A stretch of 64,000 nt of DNA, taken from assembly GCA_016806645.1 (NCBI GenBank), contig JACSYO010001905.1, positions 751,501 through 815,500 on the forward strand. Reading direction: 5' to 3'. The notes under the pieces were generated by a model. It was not told the DNA's origin. It saw only the letters and a program-made list of their open reading frames with translations, and searched no databases. Position 1 is the first letter of the stretch, and each line of letters begins with the position of its first letter. Of this stretch, positions 45,921 to 59,147 are shown piece by piece. Made by a program: the position numbers and the translations under genes. This DNA comes from Ophiodon elongatus. Taxonomy: Eukaryota > Chordata > Actinopteri > Perciformes > Hexagrammidae.

Positions 45921-48640
45921 TGTTGTTTTGGTTGTTTTTGTTGGTCCATTGCTGACACATACTCACTTTTATACATTTGAACTGTGTTCTTGACCTTATT
46001 GTGATTGTGTCACCCATTGTCACTGAAAGAGGAGCCTCTCGAGACAGCGCTCAGTCGAAAACATTGGGGGGGAAATTGCTCATTATTGACAAAACCCACT
46101 ATGCACAACGAGTCAGCAGCATGAGATCGTAAACTCGTGTTCATAACTTGAGCGAGACTGTATTTTTTTATTAGTTACAAAAGAGGGTCTTCACATATGG
46201 TGTAAACTTTAGCAGCACGCAGGACCAACGTTTAACCGCTAGATGTCGCTCGTCACTATTGTACAGCATACAGATGATGAAGTGGAGGGGGCTTTTTTTA
46301 GCCCCTTGTTTAGCCTCTCAGGTAGCTCTTTTCTACAGGTTGTTTATACCGCCTCGAAAAAAAGCTCCATCACATGTTTTTTCATGTTTAGGCTATTTTT
46401 GGGACTATATTATGTGTAAATTGTATCGCTGGAGGCAGAATTTGTACACTGCTTGAACATTTTGACTACCTGACAGACCACAACCAGGGCAAATTATTCT
46501 CCAAAATAATGTTTTGTCCGATGTATGTAGACCTACACTGCTGAAGGTTGAGGCGGAGAATTAGAGTTGATAATCACCAGATTGGTCTTTTAAAACAGTG
46601 TTCCTATATATATATATAGCACCCCACATTGTTTTAATATAACTGCAATGTGTTTTTAAAAGTCGCATGAGGAGAAAACACAGCATCAGATGTAGGCCTA
46701 TAATTCTGAAAGAACATACTTGCCGTTGGCCCATCAAGGAGGTCTCCAGCTGGGACAACTGTTAATTAAGCAGTTATGCCACGAGAGACATGTGCTTTAC
46801 AGTGATTTTAGCTCAGCTAGGAGGCATTGTCTGGCACAGGGTTTTCAGTCCAATATAGGCCTTCTTTTCCCTCATGTGCATTGCAATAGGGTTGGATAGA
46901 GCCAAGCCCGTGATAGTAGGCTCCAGGGGAAGACTTACTTTGGCTTAGTTCTAGGCTTCTATATAATTTGGGAAAGGTAGATTTATGAGGCAGTTTACTA
47001 AAAAGATTTGCTAATTGGAATTGTATTGGTTTTTAGATTAGTGTATTATATCATCATATCATCGTAGTAACAATATGATATGACATGAAAAAATGCTGAA
47101 CTGAGACACTGTATTTCAGTAATTATGACCATTTTTCCAACATTGAAAGATTTGTAATTCAACTTTTAGAACCATAGTTTGGGGGTCACCTGTTATATTG
47201 ACGTTGTTCTTCTTTCTTTCAATAACGACTTCATTAACGGAGACCAAATGTATGAATTTTTGGCTCCAAAAGAAGAAGAAATATGTTTAGTCAATGTTCC
47301 CACAGTGTTACATGCCAGGGGAGAATTCTGTTGTAACCATTTTTCCCCAAATCCCCTTTGACTTTGAATTTCTTTTCCAGTCCAGAAAAACACAAGTGAC
47401 CCTCGATCATCATTCAACCACAACAGAGCTGCATTTGGGCTCTAAATATTTTTGGCTAACTGTGTTTCTTTGGGCCCTCTGCAGTCTACTCAGAGGTTAG
47501 ATTGAATTGGTTTAAACTGGGATTTGTCTGCCCATAGTAATTTCAGCTGATATTCTGTGATCCAATTCCAACAGTGCTAACCCTTCACTAACCCTTCATT
47601 TCTATTGTGATGTTTTAAGAATAGCTTAAGCAACACACCTGTTCATCTTCCAGCTGGTTATAGGCTGCATTAATGTGCACTTGACTATGAAACAAGATGC
47701 TGGGTTAGGGGTTAGGGTTAGGGTCCACAATGAGGATAGACAAAAAAGTTGGTTACATCTGTTTAGAGAATAGAAGAACACAGAAAGCTTCATGTTTATT
47801 TCCAGGCATTTCAGACATGTATTTTGGCCCAAGACCAATAAATGATTTGTAAACAGGCAATAACACTTTAAAATTAATTAAATAACTACATGAGCAAATG
47901 GGCTAAGCTTTACTGTTTCTTTTTAGAACTATGGCAGCAGCACGGTGAATGTGCTGCAGTTGTAATTGTGAGGACAATAGACATGAGACTTGGTCTAATC
48001 CTATAATATACTACTACATTTACCAAGAGTGGATTACCAGCCGAACAAAGTGGGCCCCAGTGTCACTCTGTGGTGATTCCTTTGTATTTTGATTTGTTAT
48101 GATTTTGTTCGAGACTATAGGAATATGCACTGCTAAAGATCAATTACAGATGACCCAGACAGAGGCCCTGTCTTGAAGAGTCTGTGTCAAAGTCTAGTAA
48201 CCGTAATCATGTAGTCACAGTTGATACTGTGACTACATGATGTATTGATGAATGTGTGCTTCTTCAAGTTGCCACACAGTAAACCTAAAGTAAAGTATCA
48301 AAAGTAAAAGTACTCATAATGCAGCAGAAGGGCCTGTGTCAAAATTATATTATTAGACTACGAGATGTTAGCTTTTTATTGAATTTTAATCAAAGTAACT
48401 GTCAGACAAATGTAATGGTGTTGAAGTATAAAGTAGCATTATTGAAATGGGAATGAATAAGTAACTGAAACTGTAGTGAGGAAAAAATAGTTTAGGCTAC
48501 TATATTGACAGAAAGAACACATCATATATAAATAACTACTGGTCCCGGTGTCTTACACCCATACGTATTATAGATTGATTAGTGGCACCACTGTAATAGC
48601 TGCCTACAGCTGCACGGCTGAGGCCTTCAGACGAGGCTGT
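45921..48640. other. Intergenic region between kiaa2026 and uhrf2
   Basis: No gene is supported; open frames are at most 76 codons and have no protein-like neighbours. A telomere-like GGTTAGGGTTAGGG stretch occurs at 47703-47723. A perfect inverted repeat occurs at 48206-48241. In human, RANBP6, IL33 and TPD52L3 lie in this interval; none is recognisable here. Confidence 0.6.
48206..48241. repeat. Perfect 15-bp inverted repeat with 6-nt loop
   Basis: The left arm (ATCATGTAGTCACAG, 48206-48220) and the right arm (48227-48241) are exact reverse complements around TTGATA. It lies in intergenic DNA about 670 bp upstream of the uhrf2 start codon. Confidence 0.9.
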
Positions 48641-48911
48641 GTGTTTTGTTTTCCACGAAAGGGAGAGCTGTGCCTTTAACTGCAAGCTGTGCTCGCTTGA
48701 ACGTTATTTCGCGAGACTTGCTTGGCGCCGCGACCTCATGTGAGACACCTCCTGCGCGAGCCAGTCCGACGTTACCTCTGCAGAGGAAAACGCAATGGAG
48801 CCCTGAATATTTGTCAATTCTATCTCCATTTGACCCCAGGAAAACAGTACTCGCATCCGAAAATACGGCTTCATCTGCTATTTATTTGAGGCGTAACAGG
48901 GCGGTGCAACA
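48640..48911 (+). promoter_or_regulatory. uhrf2: uhrf2 promoter / 5' UTR with BANP-type TCGCGAGA element
   Basis: The 270 bp before the uhrf2 ATG are CpG-rich and lack a TATA box. At 48707-48716 the sequence is TTTCGCGAGA, nine of ten bases of TCTCGCGAGA, the palindromic element bound by BANP at CpG-island promoters. It sits about 200 bp upstream of the start codon. The transcription start is unknown; the element may lie just upstream or within the 5' UTR. Confidence 0.55.
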
Positions 48912-51900
48912 ATGTGGATCCAGGTTCGCACTATAGACGGGAAGGAGACGCGAACCGTGGAGGATCTTTCTAGATTGACCAAAATTGAGTCTTTACGGTT
49001 GAAAATACAAGAGATCTTCAATGTAAGCCCGCAGCAGCAGCGCCTATTCTACCGAGGAAAGCAGGTAAGCGTCGTTTTTGTGTCACCCCCGTTATGCAAC
49101 AGTCTGTTTTTGATGTTTTGGCAGGGTTTGGTGCCGCTGGAGAGTGAGTGGTCCTCTGGTTTCGTAGCCGTTTCGGACCCATGCGAGCTTCCTGTTTTGA
49201 TAGGAATTCGCCAATAGTTCTTGCGCAAGAGCCCGGGGTACGCGGTGTGCCAGCCCCCGAGAAAAAACTGCGATATCACATGGACGTATGCTCGTATAAC
49301 GAAACCAATATTGCATTGTTTGGGTTTTGCGCTGAGGAAACCTGCATGCAACAAATGTCTCACCTCCGTAGACATGTTTGTTTACATTGCCGCGCGAGAG
49401 AAAGGAGAACATCGTCCTCCGTTTCCACATGTAGACCAAAGTAGTGCCGCGTAAACAACCGAAGCGCATCCCTTTACCGACGAGCAGCTTGGTTTATTAC
49501 ACGTAGCAGCCACCTTCCACGTACATTTATCAAATTGCGCTCTTCTGTTTTGTGTTCGTTATGCTTGCGACTGCACCGAGCCCATTAGTGAGCCGACAGG
49601 CTCGTGCATGTGGTGTGTTATGATGATGTTAATGATAATTTGAGAGAGGAGGGGACTCGTGGCTCCACGTGCCCTGACATCTAAAAGCAAGTGTAGTGTT
49701 TACACCCTGGCGTCACTACCTTACGCACACTGTACAGTGAGGACGGACTATACAGATGGCTACCTGTCTTCTGATATCCGGACAATTGAGTAGTACACAT
49801 GCTGCATTATACATAGTAACACACATATTCAGAAGGAGGAGTGGCATGCCTCCTGGGCATGTTTTGTGTTCAACCCAGGACTTTTTCAAATATTAAGTTT
49901 TACTTCAGTACCATATGCTTTTGATTTGTAAGGCAGTGTTTCACTATTTATTAATAGTTCAATTCTAACCATAACAACAATGTGATATTTATATAAATAA
50001 TGGACAATCAATATGACATCTTCAAAAATAATGTATCTCTCTGTTTGAGTTTACATTTAACCCCATAAATGAGTTAGATAGTTTTTTTAGATATCTCTGC
50101 TGAACGACCTCACCAACAATTCAATGTGGTTTGGGTTTACTGCACCTGTTTGATTACATCAGTAGTGCGGCCTGAAGAGTTTATACCTAAGCTCATATCG
50201 GCACTTTGTCTCTCCATATAATCGTATCATGAAAAATTACACAGCAGCATTAGATGTCAAATATTTAAGAAACTACTAGAAATAGTTTAGATTTTTTTTT
50301 TACTATATCTAGTATCGATATCCTTGTAATGTTGTGATAATCATACTGTGCAGTCTTGTTTTTGTCCTTAATGCCCATCCACACCTTTTATGATATTGGA
50401 TTATCTTGTCTTCGCTTATAATGTATCAATCAGGATTTTATTTTCCGTCATAAATCATCAGTGTTGGTAGACTCTGGAAGTTTATTACAATTTCAAACAC
50501 TAATGTTTTTCTACATCCTACAATACGACTTGAAATGCAGCAAATTGTTAAAAAACCAACAGTGCTCTGGGAAAAAATATGGTTGGGACAGTGTAACAGT
50601 GTCCCTTCCTTTGGGAGGAAACTAGTGCAAAAACCATAACGATTGTTCAAGCCTAAAATAATGTCTTTAGTCTTAAATGTTACAAGCAGGCTAGAATTAG
50701 TATTCACTGTCCTGGTAGGATGGCAATTCCATGCTTTTAAATCATGTGTAAGAAATATGATGACGCATTTATTACTGAATGATGATTCATATGTTATTGT
50801 GAACAGATGTTAGTGTACTTTGTCTCTGTCTCACATAGTGATTGAAGCAAGTTTAATGTTATTAAATGCCAGCAGCTGGGGAAGACGAGGGTATGAAAAC
50901 TATAATCTGCCATCCTGACATTCACACACGTGTTTGTGTGTGTCATGGCGGATTGTCGCTTGCAGCCTCAAAGCCTGTGGTTTATTTCCTGCACCCTTAC
51001 ATGTAGTGCTGTACTATGACAAGAGTTAATTCTGAATAGAAGTCTGTTTCGTTCGCTATTTATGTTCCGTCAGTTCAAATATGTGAACACACGGCATATA
51101 AAATAATCCAAATATAAGAGACAGATCCACCATATCTTAGTGTGTAAAATGTGTGAAGGGTTATTGAAAGCCTTCACTGTACCAGCTGTTGTTCAGTAAT
51201 AAGCAGAAGCACTGCTGACAGGACACTGGTGCCATGATTTATTTAGTATTAAAGCATAACATCACAAAGCTGATATTAACACAGTGTGACTCAGCCAGGC
51301 AGATAAGCCCCCAGAAACCACACAGCCCACATGATGTGTTGATCTCACATTGTTTACATTTAGTCACACTTTCCTCCATTCATGTGTCAGTATTATAGAC
51401 CAAGAAATTCCTTAATAAATGGTCCTCAGGATGTTGACGTTGTCTAACCTACTTCCTGTTGTGTAAGTAAAAGATAATGAAGTCACATTCAAGAGCATTA
51501 AAGCCACACGGGCCACAGTGGGTTGAGTTTCTTCTTTTTATAGGATGCATCTGCTGCGGAATGGAGAGGAAGAAAACACTTCAATGTACTTCAATTAAGA
51601 GATTTTAATTCCTAGAATGCTCATGAATTCATCACTGTAGTCTACAGCATATGTTTGTTTTTTTGTCAAAAACAATGGTGTACTTGGCAAACTTAATAAT
51701 GACAAACCCTTATTTGAAAAGAGATCTAGTGTTACACCTTTTTGCACAAGTGCCCATAGATGCATTTTCCCACATTTTTACTTGTAAAGTAGTAGAAAAA
51801 TATGAGCAATTGTTCTGAGCAATTTCTCCAAAATCAACAGAACCATGCCACTTCAAGACACCTTTGACAAAGCATGACTGTTCATCAACAGAAATAGTCA

Positions 51901-54370
51901 CAATGTAGTTCATTTACGTTTGCTTAATTAACGATGCATTATCTGTTATGCATGCTGGAGTTGTCGTGTGCTGTTGGACCTGTGGTTGCAAAGGCTAGGC
52001 CTGTGTAGTAAATCCTGTACGTCCTTCATTTCACTGGAAAATAAGTGGGAAGGGTTAATTAGGGGATTTCCATATGTTAAGTAATGCGTGGAATGAGCCA
52101 GAGACGCGTAGCGTACTGTACACTAGCTTACATGCGCGGCCTGCGCTCTGTTCGGATTTAGACTTGTGGCAGAATAACTCAGTCTAATTCCTTTTCAAAA
52201 TGGCGTCTTGTTTTTCCCTCCAGCTCACTGCGCACGCTGCCTCTCCAGTTCAAAGTCATGCTTGCCCTTGACTCAGAAGGGTCTCAAGCCAGCAGCCGCA
52301 CAACTTTGCCTCGGTGTTTGTTTTTTTATGGGTTTTGCAATTTGCCTGTGCCCTCCTCATTGTGTGTCTGTTTCACTTCGAGCAACGTCTCGTATCACTC
52401 GCATTCACGAGCAGACACACACACGCACACACACACGCACTCACAAACACCTTCCACTGTCCTTGCAGCCTTTCGGCTCAACGCCCACTATCACTTTTGT
52501 GGTAGACTTCTTATTTACTAATTTAAAAAAAAAAAAGAAGGTTTGGCCAGTTTCTGAAATAGTTTAGAGCTCCACTTGTATTGCTTCTGTGTGCTTCAAA
52601 TATAAGGCTGTAGCTCACTTATGTTTTTTTTTCCTGCTGGGGCAGCAACATGTTTAAACGGTTGGGCTGTCCTCCACTGTTAGCCGCTGCCTATTGTTGG
52701 GCTGTAGGAAAGCTTTATTGGCTTGCCTCCTTTCACGCAGACAGTCGCTGTGACCTAGATAGATATCGTTACAATTTGATTATAAATGCATTGATGTTGT
52801 GGCTCCTCGATTGATGGGCTTTCTTTGGGCATTGCCAAGCTGTAGAATTTCACAGAGAATTTCAGGGGATGTGGAGTTGGCTGCAGCCATGCATGCACGC
52901 AGTCACACCCTTCTTTGACAGATAGGCTGGACAAAGAGCAAAGACAAAGAGAGGAGGCACTAAACCTCCACGACAACTGCAGGCTTTCTAACACTCCCAC
53001 ATGTTTTCAAAGTTTTGCCACACCTTCTAATAGAAGCTTTAGCTTGCGTAGTGATCAAATGTCCAACCTGTTAACTGTCAGCTCTTACATCTGCGTCGTG
53101 AATAGTAGGGTTTCCCCCTTTTATTGTAGAGTGTTATAGCTCAGATTACTGGAGGACTGTCCAGGGTAATGTACCCAACTGTCTCACATTTCTTGAGTTT
53201 GGGTTTCTTGTGTCAATAACGGCACATGTTTGCAGGTAATAAACATATAACAATGCAATTTTGGTCATTTCATAACCAAATCCAAAACACAGGACTGCAA
53301 CTGCAACTATAATCAGTTGTGAAAGGAAAAAAAACAAACAAGGAAAAGATTCTTGTCTTTATGCCAAACTCAATAGTGGTAATAAAATTAGGTCAAAGTG
53401 ATATGCTTGAAAAAGACTGGGTTCATAATTCAAATGTAGGAACTAACATCAAGTAATGAAAAGAGCTGCAAACGAAAGCAAAGAGCAACGTTTGTCACCT
53501 TTCCAGGTAATTTGTGCTGATTAACAGTGGAGCTTTTGGGGGGAAAGTTGACTGTGGGCATGGATGAGGGATGAAAGAGCAAAGATGGAAGCTTGGTAGA
53601 TGGCAGGCACACAGACACACCCCATGTCATTGTTTTTGGAAATTTGACCTATTTGGCTCAGCTCTTTGCTAAGACTGCCTGTGGGCGGAGACGAGGGCGA
53701 TGAAGAAATGGTGTGGGAGTACGGGGTCTGGATGGCCTGCCTGAGCAAAAGAGGCTCATTTCTTCTCCGGTATGAAATTTCCTCTCCACCAGCAGCGTTG
53801 GTCCGGCTTGGGTTTTCACACAGTTAAGCCTCTCAATATTAAATGGGCCACCATGATTTCTTTGTCTTTTGATTTTTACTTAATGGCTTAATGTATTCTC
53901 TCAATGCTATGCAGCCATAGATACGTAGGTGTTGCTTAGTTGGTTTGATTTCAGAATGATTTCTGCATTAAGTGCTTTTAAATTCTACAATTAGCCTAGA
54001 TCCTGTGTGACGGCATGGCACAATAATAAAATGCAACGCATGTTGTTAGAGCCAAATTTCTCCCCGCCTGCAGTTTCTGCTCTATGATATGTATTATTGG
54101 CTGCAGTGTTATCATAATATTAACACATTTGTTCCATCATTGATGTTAGCTGGTATAGAATAGTTAGAGTGGGGTAAAACCATATGTCGGTGTACATGTT
54201 CAGTATGCTTTTAAAGTATCTCAGCAGCCACAGGTCTTTGTCTTGTCTTTGTTTGACGTTCTTTCTGACATTACACTTTGGTTCCTGTTACAATAAGAAA
54301 TGAGTATTTGAAAGACTCCCTGTCCAAACAAAGAAATTAGAGGTGTTAATTCTATTTCACTCAACAATGT

Positions 54371-54455
<85 letters not shown>

Positions 54456-57400
54456 CGTTGCCATGCCGAGGATTTTTTTTACTCTCTTTTACTTTAGCCT
54501 TTTGAGAAAGCTTCAAGTTAATTGTCTTTGGTTTGTCTAGAGCTTTGTTGAGATGTGTGCGCGGGTCTCTCTCTGAAACACACGTATCACTGAGTCACAC
54601 AATGAAGATACCAGACTGTGTTTTTCTGATTTAATCTGCATTATTTATGACGATGGAGAAAATAGCATATCCTTGGTGTTATTCGTCCTACAGAAAGTCA
54701 ACGAGACAATATTTCTGCTAAAGAGATCGTGACCTCCATGAATATATCAAGCATTCTTTCTGACACTGCCTGTTTAGATGGTGGCTCTTTGTTTGAGGGA
54801 TTATTCATCTGGTTATTACTGATGTCAGGGCTGTCGCACCTCGCGGTGAGAGGCTGATCACACAAAGAAGGCGCTGTGGAAAGCGGGCACAGCTTTGATA
54901 TCATTTATGTGGTTTGGTGCGGTGAATGGAATTCTACTGTATGTTGTTGTGATACTCGGGTCTGTCTGCGTAATTCTCCGTCCAGCTACCCAGTACTTCT
55001 CAACAGTGAGGCTGCCTGCTGCGAGTCCGACCAGCAATCGTACAGTCTATGTAGGATGTTGTCGGTTTCGTGTGTTTGTTTGCCTTGCTTTTCTTAATGC
55101 AGTATCGAGTAGCAAAAGACAGAGCAGATAATTACTGAGACTGAATCCCAGACAGAGTTTAGGCAGAGAGACAGACAAAGACATGCTGAGATAGACTACC
55201 ACAGAAAAACAGACAGGTGAGTATATAGCCACCACTGTATGGCTGTGTTTGCACCGCTGCTCCGCTGATCTAAATTTCATGAGACTATTAAAAACAGGGA
55301 GGGATGGGGAAATTGCGCTTGCTCCCTCTACTGCTCTTCTGCTACGCCTCCAACCGCTCTCCTCCTCGCTGTCAAATAACGAAGAAGAGAAGGGAGCGCG
55401 AGTGAGAGTGGCGGCCATGCTTGCCTCTCCAGTACAATGGGCTTGTGGGGTTGAGGGCTGAAATGAATCGCTGATGTCTGTAATGAGTTGTCGGGCCTGC
55501 TATAAGCTCCATTCCTCGGGCAGTAGCGGTACTGTATACTTAACAGACGATCGGCGGTGGTAGAAGATTAAATATGGTTTTCTAATGGGCCCTCGTCGTT
55601 CCTTCAAGAGCTTGCTTTTTGAGAGAACAGTTTTCTGATGCCCATACGCCGCGCTGCCTGAAAGGGTCGCGCTGATGATGGTGGTGGTGGGCTGGTGTCG
55701 ACAGAGATTGTATACATGATTCAGGTTCATGGGGGTGGGGGTGCTCTCTTTCGGTTGTCATAGCAACCCAGTCATTTCTTTCCCCCAGCTACGTCTCCTA
55801 TCACTTAAATTCGTGCATTCGTTTCTTTTATTTATTTTTTTCTTTTATTTCTTGTAGAAAAACCATTGTGTGATGTATGTGAGTGGAGCTGCAGTTCAGC
55901 ATCCATTTCTATTGGACTGGAAATGTAAACCAATATAAAATGCGGGGATCAGTAGTAATAGTTTACTAATCATAAGTGCCAATTGTTCCATTGTTTCCCC
56001 CTTAATAATGCATTTAAAAAAAATCTGTTCAGAGGTTCACTTCGATGCATAGTTATATGCATTTATTCATATTGACTAATTTGAGAACACAGCATATGTT
56101 GTTGCTGTGGACTCCGAAGCAATGTCCTTAAACACCACTGTTGCATTTAAAGGCATGTGGATTTATTTAAGTGCTGTGTGTGTATTTTAATGTCCTGTGT
56201 ATGCTGTTGAGTAGAGTAGCAATACGTAATTGTTTTCTCTCACTGTGCTCAATGTTGTCTTCTGTCTTCTGTGTTCTTTGTTTGTCCTTGACAAGCAGCC
56301 GGGTGTATTTTGTCTGAGGGCAGTCGTGGCACAGTGGTGTTCATTTCATACCACATGGATGTCTATTATTAGGAAAGAAAATTGGGAATTTTTTTTTATA
56401 AAAGATGTCTTGATGAATATTTGTGCAGTTGTCCAAATACACTATCTTTGGGCAAATTGATGACTTGGTAAACTACAATGCAATTATTGATGCAATCACT
56501 AAAATTTGTGCTTTTAAATGTATTTATTTGCTTAAAATATAAAAATAAACGGAATACTTTTGGGGATTGTGTCTAGAAATGAGAACAAGCCATTTGAAGA
56601 CTAATGAGTATTGTAAAAATATTGTGTGTTGCAGCACGACATACAATCTGTAAGGCTGCGTCAATCCATTCATGTCAGTGGCTTTTTTTTATTTTGATTT
56701 CTTTAGATGGAAGATGGCCAGACACTGTTTGACTATAACGTGGGACTCAATGACATCGTCCAGTTGCTGATTCGCTCACAGACCGACCCTGCGGACAGCC
56801 CCGCCACCAAGGACTCCCCTGGTGTGGCCTGTAGTTCAGGCCCCCCCTCTGACTCCAAGTCAGAAAGCCACAACTCCCCAGCTTCCGCCTCCCCCGCTGC
56901 TATGGAAACCTCCACCAATATAGACAATGACAGTAGCAGCGTCACTACCAGCACTGTTAAGGAAACCAAGCCGGACACCAGCGCTACCAGTAACTCAGCC
57001 AGTACCAAAAATGGGTTAAAGTCCTCCAGTCCAGCGTCGGACACCCAACCGCCCACATCCAGCAGAAACACACTAGTCGACCCGGGAATTGGTGTGTACA
57101 AGGTGAGGATGAGAGTGTTAATAATTGGGAAAAATCTGCAAGGTTTTCCATGAAACTGGTCTGACAGCATTTAATTCCCTACAAGCCAAGTCACTGCAAG
57201 AGATTCTTTAGTCTTTATTATCTTGTGCTCTACCGCTGTTGAAAATGCCAAACCACCCTGTAAATCCGAAGTCCACTTAATTTCTATATTAGATGTTGAA
57301 TTTTCTTTTTTTGTAATTGGCTTAATTTAGCTTCATTTAGTACACGAGTGTTCATGCTTTTGCATACTAGGTTTTATATGTTATTATGCCTTTATAGATC

Positions 57401-58713
57401 TGTATTTAATACTAAACAGCAGTGTGCAATACTGTTATTTTGAACATAACAAGTCAAAGGACCAACACAACCATAATTAAAGTTTCCCTCGCGCATTTGG
57501 CGATTTTGTTTTTCTTTTTTTCTTCTTTTTTTTACGAGAGTAGTCTTGTGATGTAGCACCTCAGACTCTTAAGTATGCCAGCCGAATAAATTCTTCCATT
57601 CTCACTATTAAACTGCTCTGTGTTTGGGTCAGATACCCTACATGCCTTTAATTCATTAGGGCTAACGACATGCACACAAGCGTGTGGCTGTCCTTGCCAG
57701 GGAGCCGCACACAGACCACACATAAGAAACAGGAATTTACAACTCTGTCACCAACCAATTTACGGATTATAAATAGACTGCAGTCAAAACCCAAACATTG
57801 AAGAGTCTACTCTACTCTACTGTGTTCTACTGAGCTTTATGCCAAAAGACCAGCATGCACGAAGATCAATACTGTCGCTAAGTAGATGAGTTGAAAACTG
57901 TGCAGCTTCACTGGATATCAAGGTCACATGCCTCTAAAGGCTTTACGCATTCACTTACGACTCTGACATATTTTATGTGGTTTTCACAAAGGAACACGTG
58001 AACCCAAATAGTGCCGTGGTTGTAATTTATTTCAAGAATGCATCTCTTAAGTTCCAGGATGCTGTTGGTAATAGTTTATGTTAGTCGTCTAACGAATTAA
58101 TTTGCAGAGACTACACATTACACGAATACACGTGTAACGTGACTGTTATGTGAAAGAATCTTGACTGTGAAAGATTTAGATCTATTAGAGTCTGAAAATT
58201 GATTGATTGATTATCCTGCAGCATTGACAACTATAGGAATTGGTAGAATCCCCCCAAAAATCCAATACTCTTTGTAATGCTTTAAAGTATAAGTTGTGTA
58301 CTAAATAGCCTAAAACATAGCATGTTTCTTTGAACAACTGAAAGATGGGTTCAAAAGAGAACTGGTGTTATTTTTGTCTTTTTGTCTTCTCAGATTAATG
58401 AGCTGGTGGACTGCAGAGACGTCAGCATCGGTGCCTGGTTTGAGGCTTGCCTCGAAAATGTGACACGCGTTCCCAAAGGACAGATAACGCCCACAAAGGG
58501 CAAGGTGGGTCGGCCCCCAAAAAGGACTAATGGAAAGCTGGAGGCCGATCTGGGACAGGCCCACAGCCAGGGCCAAACCACAGACAGTAACAGGAATAAT
58601 GTTGTGTTAAGCCCCGAGAGTAATGGAGCCTCCACCTCTCAGACGGACTCTACAGCAGCTACAGAGACCAAGGAGAGAGAAGAGGATGTAATTTACCACA
58701 TTAAATATGACGA
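48912..58713 (+). CDS. uhrf2: UHRF2, first three coding exons (N-terminal part; the rest is off the right edge)
   Basis: UHRF2 is a nuclear E3 ubiquitin/SUMO ligase that reads histone marks and modified cytosine. Exons: 48912-49064, 56707-57102 and 58394-58713, all in phase (153, 396 and 320 nt), giving 289 residues. Exon 1 (MWIQVRTIDGKETRTVEDLS) and the start of exon 2 (MEDGQTLFDYNVGLNDIVQL) form the ubiquitin-like domain, about residues 1-75. A Ser/Thr/Pro-rich linker follows, ending in DPGIGVYK. Exon 3 starts the tandem tudor domain (INELVDCRDVSIGAWFEACL) and ends in EDVIYHIKYDE before a GTAAGT donor. Assignment to UHRF2 rather than UHRF1 rests on the MWIQVRTIDG start, YHIxYDE and the 9p24-type neighbours. 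I see no further exon between 58714 and 64000. Confidence 0.92.
49065..56706 (+). other. uhrf2: uhrf2 intron 1
   Basis: This 7.6-kb intron runs from GTAAGC to TTTCTTTAG. It holds a long CA microsatellite and many short open frames, none protein-like. I see no transposon with coding sequence. The first few hundred bases remain CpG-rich. The stretch 55200-55740 is also relatively CpG-rich for an intron, and I cannot assign it. Confidence 0.7.
54373..54454. repeat. (CA)n microsatellite, about 41 units, in uhrf2 intron 1
   Basis: An uninterrupted CA tract of about 82 bp. Purine-pyrimidine alternation of this length can adopt Z-DNA and is usually polymorphic. Confidence 0.97.
57103..58393 (+). 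other. uhrf2: uhrf2 intron 2
   Basis: A 1.3-kb intron from GTGAGG to TCTTCTCAG. It is AT-rich and contains no repeat or open frame worth naming. Confidence 0.75.
58508..58525 (+). other. uhrf2: AT-hook-like GRPPKR motif in uhrf2 exon 3
   Basis: The codons at 58508-58525 read GRPPKR within KGKVGRPPKRTNGK. GRP flanked by basic residues is the core of minor-groove-binding AT hooks. It lies in the basic insert of the first tudor half. The human sequence I recall at this place keeps KRTNG but not GRP. Confidence 0.55.
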
Positions 58714-59080
58714 GTAAGTGATGGCTCATTTTGCTGGAGAGTATTCCTGCTGCAATTGAGCTGATTTTGGTTGCAGTGATAACAAACGCATCATCGCAGA
58801 TTTTTTTCATTAAAATTGCACGGTTGAATTTTTAGCAGACATCTGCACGGCAACATTTTCGTCCGGTAAAAAATAATTCTCGATGATAAAATGCTGTTTA
58901 GGATTGGAATGTGCAGTGCCGTGGCTCAAATAGGAAGTGCGAATGAGTGCCTTCTTCTTTGCGTGAAGCAGAAAATAGGGTTTCCTTCTTGCCAGTTATG
59001 CCAATGTTGAATATGTATTTGCACGTGCTGCTGTTGTGTGGCATTCTAGATAAAAAAAATGTCCTCCAAACATTCATACA

Positions 59081-59082
<2 letters not shown>

Positions 59083-59145
<63 letters not shown>
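59083..59145. repeat. (GT)n microsatellite in uhrf2 intron 3
   Basis: An uninterrupted GT tract of about 31 units. Confidence 0.97.

Positions 59146-59147
<2 letters not shown>

Noticed and set aside
49092..49469. 125-codon minus-strand open frame and overlapping frames just after uhrf2 exon 1.
   Set aside because: CpG-rich DNA lacks stops by composition. The frames cross the exon 1 donor region and show no protein-like conservation.
54221..54451. Open frame encoding alternating Cys-Val.
   Set aside because: It is a translation of the CA microsatellite.
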